Of a DNA stretch of 5,769 nucleotides, positions 1 to 4,242 are shown one piece after another (within the stretch, counting starts at the first letter, position 1; each line of letters begins with the position of its first letter). Below the pieces are notes generated by a model. The model had not been told where the DNA came from. It ran no database searches and saw only the letters and a program-made list of their open reading frames with translations. Both the position numbers and the translations under genes were made by a program. Source of the stretch: Betaproteobacteria bacterium (GTDB taxonomy: Bacteria > Pseudomonadota > Gammaproteobacteria > Burkholderiales > SG8-39); contig VBCJ01000050.1 in NCBI GenBank assembly GCA_005884335.1, positions 1 through 5,769 of the forward strand, read 5' to 3'.

Positions 1-46
1 TCAGGTTGATTTCCGGATCTTCCTTCTGCGTGCGGGCGAACCTCAT
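1..46 (-). CDS. exbD: ExbD/TolR-family biopolymer transport protein, N-terminal fragment
   Basis: Only the first 15 codons lie in the window; the rest runs off the left edge. The visible peptide MRFARTQKEDPEINL has the short basic cytoplasmic start and the PEINL motif that precede the single membrane helix in ExbD proteins. In the family, ExbD sits in the inner membrane with ExbB and uses the proton gradient to drive TonB-type energy transfer to the outer membrane. The ATG overlaps the exbB stop codon (ATGA), so translation is probably coupled and the two genes form one operon. No strong ribosome binding site is visible, only AGG directly before the ATG. TolR is an alternative name for such a protein, but the N-terminus and the partner fit ExbD better. 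Confidence 0.85.
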   Translation of the reverse strand, partial: MRFARTQKEDPEINL

Positions 47-678
47 ACCTGAGTATGCGGCGGCGGCTGGAATTCGAAACGTTCTCCGTGGACCACGTCG
101 ACCAGCTTCGCTGCCTGTTGCTCCATCTCGACCACGAAGCCTTCGACCCTGCCGCGGAAGTGGCGGAAGAAAATCATGGCTGGAATGGCGATCACCAGGC
201 CGAATCCGGTGTTGTACAGCGCCACGGAAATGCCGTGGGCGAGTTCCTGGGGGTTGGATCCGGTGGGCGATTGCGAGCCGAAGATCTCGATCATGCCGAC
301 GACGGTGCCGAACAAGCCCATCAGCGGGCTGATCGTGGCGATGGTCCCGAGCGTCGTCAAAAAGCGCTCAAGTTCGTGTGCCACTGCGCTGCCAGCCTCC
401 TCGATCGCGTCCTTCATGACGTCGCGCGAACTCCTGTAGTTGCGAAGACCCGAAGCCAGTACCTGGCCGAGCGGAGAATCCTGCGAGAGCTTTTCAAGCA
501 TGTCCTCGCTCACTCCTTGCTTCTGGTATGCAGCGAGCACCTTCTCAAGCAGGCCGCCCGGAATGATCTTCTCCTTACGAAGGATCATGAACCTTTCGAT
601 GATGAGCGCGACCGCGATAACCGACACGGCGAGCAGGAAATAGATCGGCCAGCCGGCAGCATGGATGATGGCAAACAA
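43..678 (-). CDS. exbB: ExbB/TolQ/MotA-family proton channel protein
   Basis: This encodes a 211-residue inner-membrane protein of the ExbB/TolQ/MotA proton-channel family, which forms the pore around ExbD and powers TonB-dependent uptake or related envelope work. Three membrane segments are visible at about residues 11-28, 110-133 and 153-172. The conserved GLFGTVVGMI stretch (121-130) and the ALYNTGFGLVIAIPA stretch (153-167) carry Thr125 and Thr157, which line up with the pore threonines of E. coli ExbB (T148, T181) and TolQ. The length is typical for the short ExbB type. The start is TTG, chosen because GGAG lies 7 nt upstream (plus-strand 686-689), no ATG or GTG occurs in frame before the TAA at 715-717, and MFAIIHAAGWPI matches family N-termini. 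It overlaps exbD by four bases. Divergent xseA lies beyond a 379-bp gap. TolQ is less likely without other tol genes. Confidence 0.93.
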   Translation of the reverse strand: MFAIIHAAGWPIYFLLAVSVIAVALIIERFMILRKEKIIPGGLLEKVLAAYQKQGVSEDMLEKLSQDSPLGQVLASGLRNYRSSRDVMKDAIEEAGSAVAHELERFLTTLGTIATISPLMGLFGTVVGMIEIFGSQSPTGSNPQELAHGISVALYNTGFGLVIAIPAMIFFRHFRGRVEGFVVEMEQQAAKLVDVVHGERFEFQPPPHTQV

Positions 679-685
679 CCGCGTT

Positions 686-689
686 CTCC
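686..689 (-). promoter_or_regulatory. Ribosome binding site that decides the exbB TTG start
   Basis: On the minus strand this reads GGAG, followed by 7 nt and then TTG at 678. It is the only good Shine-Dalgarno match near the start of the open frame, which supports TTG as a genuine initiation codon. Confidence 0.7.
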
Positions 690-711
690 GAGTGAGACAA
701 AAAGCGCGGAC

Positions 712-740
712 ACTTTAGCCTGCGACTGCGGATTCGGCAA
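712..740 (-). promoter_or_regulatory. Candidate sigma-70 promoter of exbB-exbD
   Basis: On the minus strand TTGCCG (735-740) is followed after exactly 17 bp by TAAAGT (712-717). Each hexamer matches four of six consensus bases. Transcription would begin near 705, giving a leader of about 27 nt that includes the GGAG ribosome site. The location and spacing are right but the match is only moderate, so this is a prediction. Confidence 0.4.
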
Positions 741-839
741 GGCAAAGAATTTCAAGAGGATGCGCTCTCGCACTCCAAAAAATTCAGAAGCCGGAGCGCT
801 GCTTGCCGCGCACGCCAAGCGAGCAAACGGCATGAGCCT

Positions 840-862
840 TTATCCACAAAACCTGTGGATAA
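840..862. promoter_or_regulatory. Inverted pair of perfect DnaA boxes
   Basis: TTATCCACA at 840-848 is followed by a 5-bp spacer and its exact reverse complement TGTGGATAA at 854-862. Both match the strict DnaA-box consensus TTATNCACA. A third site at 866-874 reads GTATGCACA on the minus strand, one mismatch away and only 3 bp on. DnaA boxes mark replication origins, DnaA-titration sites and DnaA-controlled promoters. Which of these applies cannot be told from the window. The pair is also a perfect 9-bp palindrome that could form a stem, but no T-run follows, so it is not a terminator. Confidence 0.65.
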
Positions 863-904
863 GGTTGTGCATACCCGTCAATTAGCGCGCGTAAGTGAAT
901 CGCG

Positions 905-975
905 CAAAAGGGTTTTCTTACTCCTGATGAAAACTTGAACTTTCATTTTTCACTTTACTGCTCAAAGAGTTACAA
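905..975. other. AT-rich tract beside the DnaA boxes
   Basis: About 70 bp with roughly 22 G or C bases in the first 70 (about 31%), much lower than the surrounding sequence. It lies between the DnaA-box group at 840-874 and the DnaA-like box at 1035. It could be a DNA-unwinding element, an AT-rich UP-like promoter region, or simply the AT-rich core of a divergent promoter region. No clear -35/-10 pair for xseA was found in it. Confidence 0.5.
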
Positions 976-1034
976 GCGGGTTTTCGGTCATTGTCTGAGC
1001 TGCTCATAGGGGGCCGCAGCGGCGGAGCGCCCGT

Positions 1035-1043
1035 TGTGGATAG
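1035..1043 (-). promoter_or_regulatory. DnaA-like box upstream of xseA
   Basis: The minus strand reads CTATCCACA, one base from the TTATCCACA consensus. It sits 2 bp before the possible xseA -10 element TACAAT and 14 bp before the start codon. If bound, it would overlap the RNA polymerase footprint, so a repressor-like effect on xseA is conceivable. Confidence 0.35.
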
Positions 1044-1045
1044 GT

Positions 1046-1051
1046 TACAAT
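1046..1051 (+). promoter_or_regulatory. Possible -10 element of xseA
   Basis: TACAAT matches five of six bases of the sigma-70 -10 consensus. It ends 6 bp before the ATG, so transcription would start at or next to the start codon and the message would be leaderless. No recognizable -35 element lies 16-18 bp upstream, which weakens the call. Confidence 0.3.
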
Positions 1052-1057
1052 CGGCAC

Positions 1058-2413
1058 ATGCTCGGAGAACAAGGACTGGCGCGGGTTTCCACGCAGTCCC
1101 CCTCGGAAATTCTCAGCGTTTCAGCCCTCGCTCGTAGCGTCCGAGATCTGCTCGAGCGCCGCTATCCGCTGCTTTGGGTCGCCGGGGAGATATCCAACTT
1201 CACCGTGGCCAAGTCGGGACACGCCTATTTCGTTCTTAAGGACGAGCACGCCCAGGTGCGCTGCGTCATGTTCCGGCAACGCCAGCAGAATCTAGAGTGG
1301 ACGCCGCGCGATGGCATGCAAATCGAGGTGCAGGCGCTGGTCAGCTTGTACGAGCCGCGCGGCGATTTCCAGCTCAATGTCGAAACCATGCGGCGCGCAG
1401 GGCTCGGCGCCCTGTTCGAGGCATTTCTCAAGCTCCGTGACAAGCTCGAAAAAGAGGGCCTGTTCAAAGCCGAAACGAAACGAGCCCTGCCTTCCTTGCC
1501 GCGCGCGATCGGCGTGATCACCTCGCGGGACGCGGCAGCCCTTCGGGACGTATTGACGACGCTAGCTCGGCGTAACCCGTCGATTGACGTGGTCGTCTTT
1601 CCCGTGCAAGTCCAGGGTGAAGGGGCGTCGGAGAAGATCGCCTGTGCGCTCAAAATCGCCGGCCGGCTCGGCGGGTGCGATGTCATATTGCTGGTGCGCG
1701 GCGGCGGTAGCATCGAGGACTTGTGGGCTTTCAACGAAGAGAGCGTGGCCCGTGCGATTCGCGCATGCCCGATTCCGGTCGTCACCGGCATCGGCCACGA
1801 GACCGACTTCACGATCGCAGACTTCGTGGCCGACCGGCGCGCACCCACGCCGACCGCAGCAGCCGAGCTGGTCAGTCCCGAACGCGCAGGGCTGCTCGAG
1901 GGCATCTCCAGGCTGACGGCAAGCCTCGCCCTGCGCGTCCGCCAGGAACTCGAGAGACGCATGCTGCACGTCGATCAGCTTGCGCGCAGGCTGGTTCACC
2001 CCGAAGCGCGGCTGCGGGCTCAGAGCGAACTGCTCGGCCAATTGCGCTTGAGACTCGGGCAAGCTGCCGGCCGAATCTCGTCCGAGCGGCGCTGGGAGGT
2101 CGTTCGGCTTTTGCACCGGGCCCAGGCTAGGCTCCCCAATACCGACAAGCTCCTGGCGACCTCGCTGCAGTTGGCCGCGCGGCTGCGTGCTGCAACGCAT
2201 GCAACGCTCGAACGCGCGGGCTCGGCTTGCGCCCGTCGCATCGCCGATCTGTCGCACCTGGATCCAGCGGCAGTGCTGGAGCGCGGCTACAGCGTCGTGC
2301 GGGACGGCTCGGGCCGGATCGTGCTGCGCGGCGGGAGTCTTGCTGCCGGCGACCTCCTCGATATCACGTTTGCGGAGGGCGGCGCCCATGCACGCGTCGA
2401 GCGCTCTCGGTAG
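1058..2413 (+). CDS. xseA: Exodeoxyribonuclease VII large subunit
   Basis: This encodes the 451-residue large, catalytic subunit of exonuclease VII, which with several XseB subunits degrades single-stranded DNA from both ends into acid-soluble oligonucleotides in DNA repair. E. coli XseA is 456 residues, so the gene looks complete. An OB-fold DNA-binding domain spans about 18-115 (ISNFTVAKSGHAYFVLKD within it). The nuclease core contains GVITSRDAAALRD (152-164), LVRGGGSIEDLWAFNEE (212-228) and TGIGHETDFTIADFVADRRA (243-262). Asp164, Arg214, His247 and Asp250 line up with E. coli D155, R205, H238 and D241, residues reported as important for activity. The C-terminal LDPAAVLERGYSVVRD (401-416) is also typical. 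The start is ATG; an in-frame TTG at 1034 would add eight residues that do not resemble the family. No clear ribosome site precedes the ATG. xseB is not in the window. Confidence 0.96.
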   Translation: MLGEQGLARVSTQSPSEILSVSALARSVRDLLERRYPLLWVAGEISNFTVAKSGHAYFVLKDEHAQVRCVMFRQRQQNLEWTPRDGMQIEVQALVSLYEPRGDFQLNVETMRRAGLGALFEAFLKLRDKLEKEGLFKAETKRALPSLPRAIGVITSRDAAALRDVLTTLARRNPSIDVVVFPVQVQGEGASEKIACALKIAGRLGGCDVILLVRGGGSIEDLWAFNEESVARAIRACPIPVVTGIGHETDFTIADFVADRRAPTPTAAAELVSPERAGLLEGISRLTASLALRVRQELERRMLHVDQLARRLVHPEARLRAQSELLGQLRLRLGQAAGRISSERRWEVVRLLHRAQARLPNTDKLLATSLQLAARLRAATHATLERAGSACARRIADLSHLDPAAVLERGYSVVRDGSGRIVLRGGSLAAGDLLDITFAEGGAHARVERSR

Positions 2414-2438
2414 GAATCGAGATCGGAGAAGCGGCTGC

Positions 2439-2467
2439 TTGCAATCAGGCTCGCTTGGACAGAGAAT
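2439..2467 (+). promoter_or_regulatory. Weak candidate promoter for the membrane-protein pair
   Basis: TTGCAA (2439-2444), a 17-bp spacer and GAGAAT (2462-2467) each match four of six consensus bases. The site lies in the 95-bp gap after xseA, so the next two genes could be transcribed separately. Read-through from xseA is equally possible. Confidence 0.25.
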
Positions 2468-2473
2468 ACGCCG

Positions 2474-2490
2474 CGGGGCGCGCGGCCCCG
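2474..2490 (+). other. GC hairpin in the xseA downstream gap
   Basis: CGGGGC, loop GCGCG, GCCCCG form a 6-bp all-GC stem. No T-run follows, so it is not a standard intrinsic terminator. It may slow read-through or protect RNA ends between xseA and the small membrane gene. Confidence 0.3.
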
Positions 2491-2508
2491 ATCATCGGGA
2501 GAACGACC

Positions 2509-2607
2509 ATGAAGAATCCGCTCGATTCACTCTGGGGGACGATCATATGCGGTTTGATCCTGACCCTGTTCCTGCACAACATCGTCCGATACGCGGTGGG
2601 AGGCTGA
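2509..2607 (+). CDS. 32-residue single-span membrane peptide, function unknown
   Basis: This short gene encodes MKNPLDSLWG followed by a hydrophobic helix (about 11-26, TIICGLILTLFLHNIV) and a short RYAVGG tail, so it is a predicted one-span inner-membrane peptide. It carries one histidine (His23) near the end of the helix. The call rests on a good ribosome site (GGGAGA at 2497-2502, with GGAG 7 nt before the ATG), a clear membrane helix, and a stop codon separated by a single base from the next start. The downstream gene encodes a four-span Urate_ox_N-type protein, so the peptide is plausibly its small accessory subunit, in the manner of CydX with cytochrome bd. That role is inference; I recognize no named family. 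The reading frame continues upstream into the xseA tail, but the ribosome site and composition favour this ATG. Confidence 0.7.
   Translation: MKNPLDSLWGTIICGLILTLFLHNIVRYAVGG
2598..2603 (+). promoter_or_regulatory. Strong ribosome binding site inside the end of the small gene
   Basis: GGGAGG lies 5 nt before the ATG at 2609 and within the last codons of the 32-residue peptide. With a one-base gap between stop and start, this predicts translational coupling of the two membrane proteins. Confidence 0.6.
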
Positions 2608-2608
2608 C

Positions 2609-3100
2609 ATGGACTGGGTACCTGCAATCTCTCGCTGGATCCACCTCCTCGCAGGAGTGATGTGGATCGGCCTGCTGTACTACTTCAACTTCGTCAATGT
2701 TGCCGCGGCGAAAGCGGCGGCGGCCGACGGTACTGCCGCCGGCATCAGCAAGCACGTCATGCCCCGAGCGCTGTTTTGGTTCCGCTGGGCGGCGGTCGTG
2801 ACCTGGCTCGCCGGCGCGGCCCTGCTGGGGCGCCATTTCCTCGACGCGTTTTTCTTCCTGAACAAAGCCTATTACCCGATCGGGGTCGGTGCGTGGCTCG
2901 GGACATTGATGCTGATAAACGTGTGGTGGCTGATCTGGCCAAACCAGAAGAAGATCCTGGGCATCATCCCCGCCAGCGACGAGGAAAAGAACAAGGCGCG
3001 GCGCGTGGCCTTCCTCGCCTCGCGTACCAATACGATGTTCTCCATCCCGATGCTGTATTTCATGGCGGCGGGAGCGCATAGCGCGCTTTATTTCGGGTAA
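2609..3100 (+). CDS. Four-span membrane protein of the PuuD N-terminal (Urate_ox_N) type
   Basis: This encodes a 163-residue integral membrane protein with hydrophobic segments at about 12-29, 54-74, 91-112 and 143-162. The stretches WIHLLAGVMWIGLLYYFNFV (10-29) and PRALFWFRWAAVVTWLAGAA (52-71) resemble the membrane domain of PuuD-type urate hydroxylases (Urate_ox_N). Full PuuD proteins carry a C-terminal cytochrome c domain with a CxxCH motif. None is present here, so this is a stand-alone membrane domain. Histidines 12, 49, 76 and 157 are present; His12 and His157 lie in predicted helices and could be heme ligands, which is inference. No other purine catabolism gene is nearby, so urate oxidation should not be assumed from an automated PuuD label. 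It is coupled to the 32-residue peptide before it and followed by a strong terminator. Confidence 0.75.
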   Translation: MDWVPAISRWIHLLAGVMWIGLLYYFNFVNVAAAKAAAADGTAAGISKHVMPRALFWFRWAAVVTWLAGAALLGRHFLDAFFFLNKAYYPIGVGAWLGTLMLINVWWLIWPNQKKILGIIPASDEEKNKARRVAFLASRTNTMFSIPMLYFMAAGAHSALYFG

Positions 3101-3113
3101 GAACCCACTCAAC

Positions 3114-3147
3114 AAAAGCCGGCTGGCATGCGCCAGCCGGCTTTTTT
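3114..3147 (+). terminator. Strong intrinsic terminator between convergent genes
   Basis: A perfect 10-bp stem GCCGGCTGGC/GCCAGCCGGC (3118-3127 and 3132-3141) with loop ATGC is followed by six T (3142-3147). Four A bases before the stem pair with the T-run and also give a short T-run on the minus strand. It lies 13 bp after the Urate_ox_N-type gene and about 20 bp after the end of the opposing DUF192 gene, so it probably works in both directions. Confidence 0.93.
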
Positions 3148-3166
3148 GTGCACGATTACTGGCGTA

Positions 3167-3619
3167 CTAGCGCGCGGCGGGAGCCTTCTCGAGTCCCTGA
3201 ATTGTCGTGCCGGACTTGATGCCTTTCTTCGCGAACCAGCCTGCGGGCATTTCGAGCGCAAACTTCGCGGGAGCCGTCGCGCAATGCGAAGTTTCGCTTT
3301 GCGGCTGCATGTCCGAGATGCTGACGATTTTTCCCTTTTCGTCGATAAAAGCCACCGAGAGCGGGATCAGCGTATTCTTCATCCACATGCAGTGAGGTTC
3401 GGATTGTGGAAATACGAAAAACATGCCCTCGTTCGGACCGAGATGCTTGCGAAACATGAGGCCCTGCGCCCGTGTCTGGAAGGTGTAAGCAACCTCAGCC
3501 CGGATGAGGTGAATCCCAGCTGACAGCTCCAGGGTCGGCAGCTCCGCGAATGCGACGCTCGCGGCTATCCACGCGGCGGCGCCGAGGAATGCAAGAGTCT
3601 TCTCTTTCGCACCGAACAT
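3167..3619 (-). CDS. DUF192 family exported protein
   Basis: This encodes a 150-residue protein with an N-terminal signal peptide (hydrophobic core about 8-24, likely cleavage after SVAFA at residue 25), so the mature protein is probably periplasmic. The mature part shows DUF192 hallmarks: RAQGLMFRKHLGPNEGMFFVF (50-70), CMWMKNTLIPLSVAFID (77-93) and FALEMPAGWFAKKGI (120-134). The function of DUF192 is not established. Cys77 and Cys113 remain in the mature part. The start ATG at 3619 gives a proper signal peptide. The frame stays open to 3679, but that extension lies across a terminator hairpin and is rejected. No Shine-Dalgarno sequence is visible before the ATG, and only 13 bp separate it from the T-run of the upstream gene's terminator. 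Expression probably depends on read-through or a promoter inside the upstream gene. Confidence 0.88.
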   Translation of the reverse strand: MFGAKEKTLAFLGAAAWIAASVAFAELPTLELSAGIHLIRAEVAYTFQTRAQGLMFRKHLGPNEGMFFVFPQSEPHCMWMKNTLIPLSVAFIDEKGKIVSISDMQPQSETSHCATAPAKFALEMPAGWFAKKGIKSGTTIQGLEKAPAAR

Positions 3620-3632
3620 GGTCGGCGAAAAT

Positions 3633-3659
3633 AAAAAAGGCAGGGAATCGAGCCCTGCC
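3633..3659 (-). terminator. Intrinsic terminator of the lysine-rich repeat gene
   Basis: On the minus strand GGCAGGG (3653-3659), a 7-nt loop and CCCTGCC (3639-3645) form a 7-bp stem, followed by six T (3638-3633) and then ATTTT. It begins about 20 bp after the stop codon of the repeat-protein gene and ends only 13 bp before the DUF192 start. Confidence 0.85.
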
Positions 3660-3679
3660 CTGGTCTCGTCGAGAGACAA

Positions 3680-3895
3680 CTATTTCTTCATTTCGTCCTT
3701 CTTCATTTCACCCTTCTTCATTTCACCCTTCTTGGACTTCTTGGCGGCCTTCTTCTCGCCCTTCTTGTCGCCCTTCTTCATTTCAGACTTCTTGTCGTCC
3801 TTCATCGGCTGAGCGCCGGCGTGGGACGCGGCCAGAGCCGCGCCGCTGGAAACGGCGAACACCGTGGCGACCAGGATGGAGATGAGCTTCCTCAT
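3680..3895 (-). CDS. Small exported lysine-rich pentapeptide-repeat protein
   Basis: This encodes 71 residues with a clear signal peptide, MRKLISILVATVFAVSSGAALA, likely cut after Ala22, so the product is probably periplasmic. The mature part is low complexity: residues 31-71 hold 19 lysines and 9 Asp or Glu among 41, no cysteine and no aromatic residue. The tail repeats a five-residue unit (KGEMK KGEMK KDEMK K). This architecture resembles the small pentapeptide MXKDX repeat proteins found in proteobacteria, whose function is unknown; the match is by appearance only. The ATG is supported by AAGAGG 5 nt upstream (plus-strand 3901-3906). The gene is followed by its own terminator and then by the DUF192 gene. 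Upstream is a 347-bp region shared with the divergent isocitrate dehydrogenase gene. The strong charge suggests binding to anionic partners, but this is speculation. Confidence 0.82.
   Translation of the reverse strand: MRKLISILVATVFAVSSGAALAASHAGAQPMKDDKKSEMKKGDKKGEKKAAKKSKKGEMKKGEMKKDEMKK
3684..3733. repeat. Tandem 15-bp repeats inside the lysine-rich gene
   Basis: Three adjacent 15-bp units start at 3684, 3699 and 3714. The second and third are identical (TTCTTCATTTCACCC) and the first differs at two positions; a partial fourth unit (TTCTT) follows at 3729. A further TTCTTCATTTCA occurs at 3774. On the coding strand each unit gives five residues. Near-identity at the DNA level points to recent slippage or duplication. 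Confidence 0.85.
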
Positions 3896-3931
3896 GTTTT
3901 CCTCTTCGTGAAGTTTAAGGAACAGGTTGCG

Positions 3932-3958
3932 ACCAGTCCTTTGCTTCGGAACCAGTCC
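3932..3958. repeat. Direct repeat ACCAGTCC with 19-bp period
   Basis: ACCAGTCC occurs at 3932-3939 and 3951-3958, in the same orientation and just under two helical turns apart, about 37 bp upstream of the start of the lysine-rich gene. The placement would suit a regulator that binds tandem half-sites, but an 8-bp repeat could also be chance. Confidence 0.4.
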
Positions 3959-4136
3959 CTCCCACTAACGCCCTGCCCTCCGCGAGGTTGACAAGCGCGT
4001 CAGCATTGCAGCCCATTTGCAACGGCAGCGCAGGTCTGGAAATCTATTTTCATTTTCAAAATCAACCAGCTACCGATCTTTCCGCCTTGGCGGGAGCTCA
4101 CGCTCGGGAGTGCGCGGAGTCGCTCGCGCGATTGGC

Positions 4137-4142
4137 TATAAT
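4137..4142 (+). promoter_or_regulatory. Consensus -10 element upstream of icd
   Basis: A perfect TATAAT lies 100 bp before the GTG start. Transcription would begin near 4149 and give a leader of about 94 nt. No good -35 hexamer exists at 15-19 bp spacing, so an activator may be needed or the match may be fortuitous. Confidence 0.45.
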
Positions 4143-4178
4143 ACCGCCCGTTCAAGAGCGGAACGCCCGTTGTCTTCG

Positions 4179-4193
4179 CGGCTGCAACAGCCG
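4179..4193 (+). other. Small hairpin in the icd leader
   Basis: CGGCTG, loop CAA, CAGCCG form a 6-bp stem in the predicted 5' untranslated region, about 50 nt before the start codon. A weaker CGTTC/GAACG stem precedes it. No known riboswitch pattern is recognized. Confidence 0.35.
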
Positions 4194-4231
4194 TAAGGTC
4201 GCACCGCGAATCCCTTTCAAAGCGAGACTGC

Positions 4232-4236
4232 AGGAG
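4232..4236 (+). promoter_or_regulatory. Ribosome binding site that decides the icd GTG start
   Basis: AGGAG lies 6 nt before the GTG at 4243. It is the only strong ribosome site near the conserved N-terminus, and it excludes the much longer in-frame start far upstream. Confidence 0.8.
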
Positions 4237-4242
4237 TTTCCC

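Larger units (their letters stand above)
679..1057. other. Divergent intergenic region between exbB and xseA
   Basis: This 379-bp stretch holds no convincing gene. Open frames crossing it are antisense or out-of-frame extensions of exbB. It contains the candidate exbB promoter, an inverted pair of DnaA boxes (840-862), a third near-match (866-874), an AT-rich tract (905-975, about 31% G+C by hand count against about 60% in the window), a GC-rich segment (1011-1031), and a fourth DnaA-like box (1035-1043) just before xseA. A 17-codon frame at 832-885 has no ribosome site and is not called. Confidence 0.8.
3896..4242. other. Divergent intergenic region upstream of the repeat gene and icd
   Basis: This 347-bp stretch holds no convincing gene. 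An open frame in phase with icd crosses part of it by chance. Visible elements are a repeated ACCAGTCC (3932-3939 and 3951-3958), a TTGACA at 3988-3993 with no acceptable -10 partner, an AT-rich patch around 4039-4068, a TATAAT at 4137-4142, and a leader with small hairpins before icd. No clear promoter for the leftward repeat gene was found. Confidence 0.7.

Noticed and set aside
840..862. Perfect palindrome as an intrinsic terminator
   Set aside because: There is no T-run on either side and both arms match the DnaA-box consensus exactly.
55..885. 276-codon open frame antisense to exbB running into the intergenic region
   Set aside because: It mirrors exbB codons and has composition typical of a shadow frame; exbB is well supported.
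832..885. 17-codon frame as a leader peptide before xseA
   Set aside because: No ribosome site, no amino-acid bias of an attenuator, and its bases are better explained by the DnaA-box palindrome.
1034..1057. TTG start for xseA eight codons earlier
   Set aside because: The added residues do not resemble XseA N-termini, there is no ribosome site, and the bases overlap the DnaA-like box and possible -10 element.
3620..3679. Longer DUF192 protein starting at 3679
   Set aside because: The added 20 residues come from the terminator hairpin of the upstream gene, and the ATG at 3619 gives a normal signal peptide.
3988..3993. TTGACA as the -35 element of icd
   Set aside because: No acceptable -10 hexamer occurs 16-18 bp downstream, and it is about 140 bp away from the TATAAT box.
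3988..4242. N-terminal extension of the isocitrate dehydrogenase by 85 codons
   Set aside because: The frame is open, but the extra residues have no similarity to the family, the region contains a TATAAT box, and AGGAG stands 6 nt before the GTG at 4243.
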